From an uncultured Lachnospiraceae bacterium (GTDB lineage Bacteria > Bacillota > Clostridia > Lachnospirales > Lachnospiraceae), in the NCBI GenBank assembly GCA_902793995.1, contig CADBFP010000017.1, forward strand, positions 1 through 40,027: a DNA stretch of 40,027 nucleotides, in the 5' to 3' direction. Below, piece after piece: positions 39,956-40,027 of this stretch. How positions within the stretch are numbered: position 1 is the first letter of the stretch; the number at the start of each line of letters is the position of its first letter. Below the pieces are notes generated by a model that was not told the DNA's origin, searched no databases, and saw only the letters and a list, made by a program, of their open reading frames with translations. The position numbers and the translations under genes are program-made.

Positions 39956-40027
39956 ATGTGCTATGCACAATGCGATGACAGCTACAATCAGCAGACCTAA
40001 TTGGATCAGGTCGCCAAAACTAACATT
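39944..40027 (-). CDS. Holin-like type I toxin (partial, C-terminal part)
   Basis: The minus-strand frame from the window edge reads NVSFGDLIQLGLLIVAVIALC, in two parts, then IAHKNR and TAA (39944-39946). It shows 27 residues: one hydrophobic helix and a short basic tail, with the DLIQ(F/L)GLLIV start known from Bacillota holin-like toxins (TxpA-like). The start codon lies outside the window. Such peptides insert in the membrane and are silenced by an antisense RNA that overlaps the mRNA end; a matching promoter and RNA are present on the plus strand. The family match is from memory. Confidence 0.7.
   Translation of the reverse strand, partial: NVSFGDLIQLGLLIVAVIALCIAHKNR

Overview
The window is a stretch of bacterial chromosome with GC above 50%, most likely from an anaerobic Clostridia-type member of the Bacillota. 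Three things point there: a glutamate-fermentation cluster in the order known from Acidaminococcus, linked to crotonyl-CoA genes; Bacillota families (AddAB, class B sortase, PrsW, SdpR/SdpI, CvfB, DUF6472, DUF5662); and strong AGGAGG ribosome binding sites with sigma-A type promoters. I cannot name the genus.

Layout. Bases 1-522 hold the start of a secreted or lipoprotein-like gene (minus strand), a possible response-regulator site, a terminator and a repeat. From 3165 down to 523 runs a minus-strand operon of an ExbB/TolQ-like channel protein, an ExbD-like coiled-coil protein, a second anchored protein with an ExbD-like C-terminus, and a tandem GNAT acetyltransferase. polA (plus) faces a serine hydrolase and an MGMT-like gene (minus). 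Next come an sdpR-sdpI pair (plus) and a small Cys-rich DUF6472 gene (minus).

Bases 9000-18387 are the metabolic core. gctA-gctB-gcdA-hgdC-hgdA-hgdB (minus) encode the steps from 2-hydroxyglutarate through its CoA ester and glutaconyl-CoA to crotonyl-CoA. crt-hbd (plus, divergent) encode the oxidative branch from crotonyl-CoA to acetoacetyl-CoA. The two operons start from promoters of nearly the same sequence, in opposite orientation, which suggests coordinated expression. Short palindromic repeats sit in most of the operon's intergenic gaps.

Bases 18400-38400 are mainly housekeeping: prsW (plus); sortase B; lepA-hemW-addB-addA (translation, haem handling, recombination); a more AT-rich patch with a monooxygenase and a GNAT gene; hflX and holA; and ftsE-ftsX-S41 protease (division and cell wall). 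An S1-domain cvfB gene and a tRNA-Gln(CTG) follow. The right end has upp and a DUF5662 gene (plus), then what looks like a type I toxin-antitoxin locus: a small hydrophobic toxin cut by the window edge (minus) and a convergent antisense RNA with its own consensus promoter and terminator.

The items most worth a second look are the ExbB/ExbD-like operon with two different ExbD-like partners, the edge toxin-antitoxin locus, the twin divergent promoters, the Ala/Lys-rich insertion in GctA, and the repeats that supply coding ends or start regions (hgdC, holA).
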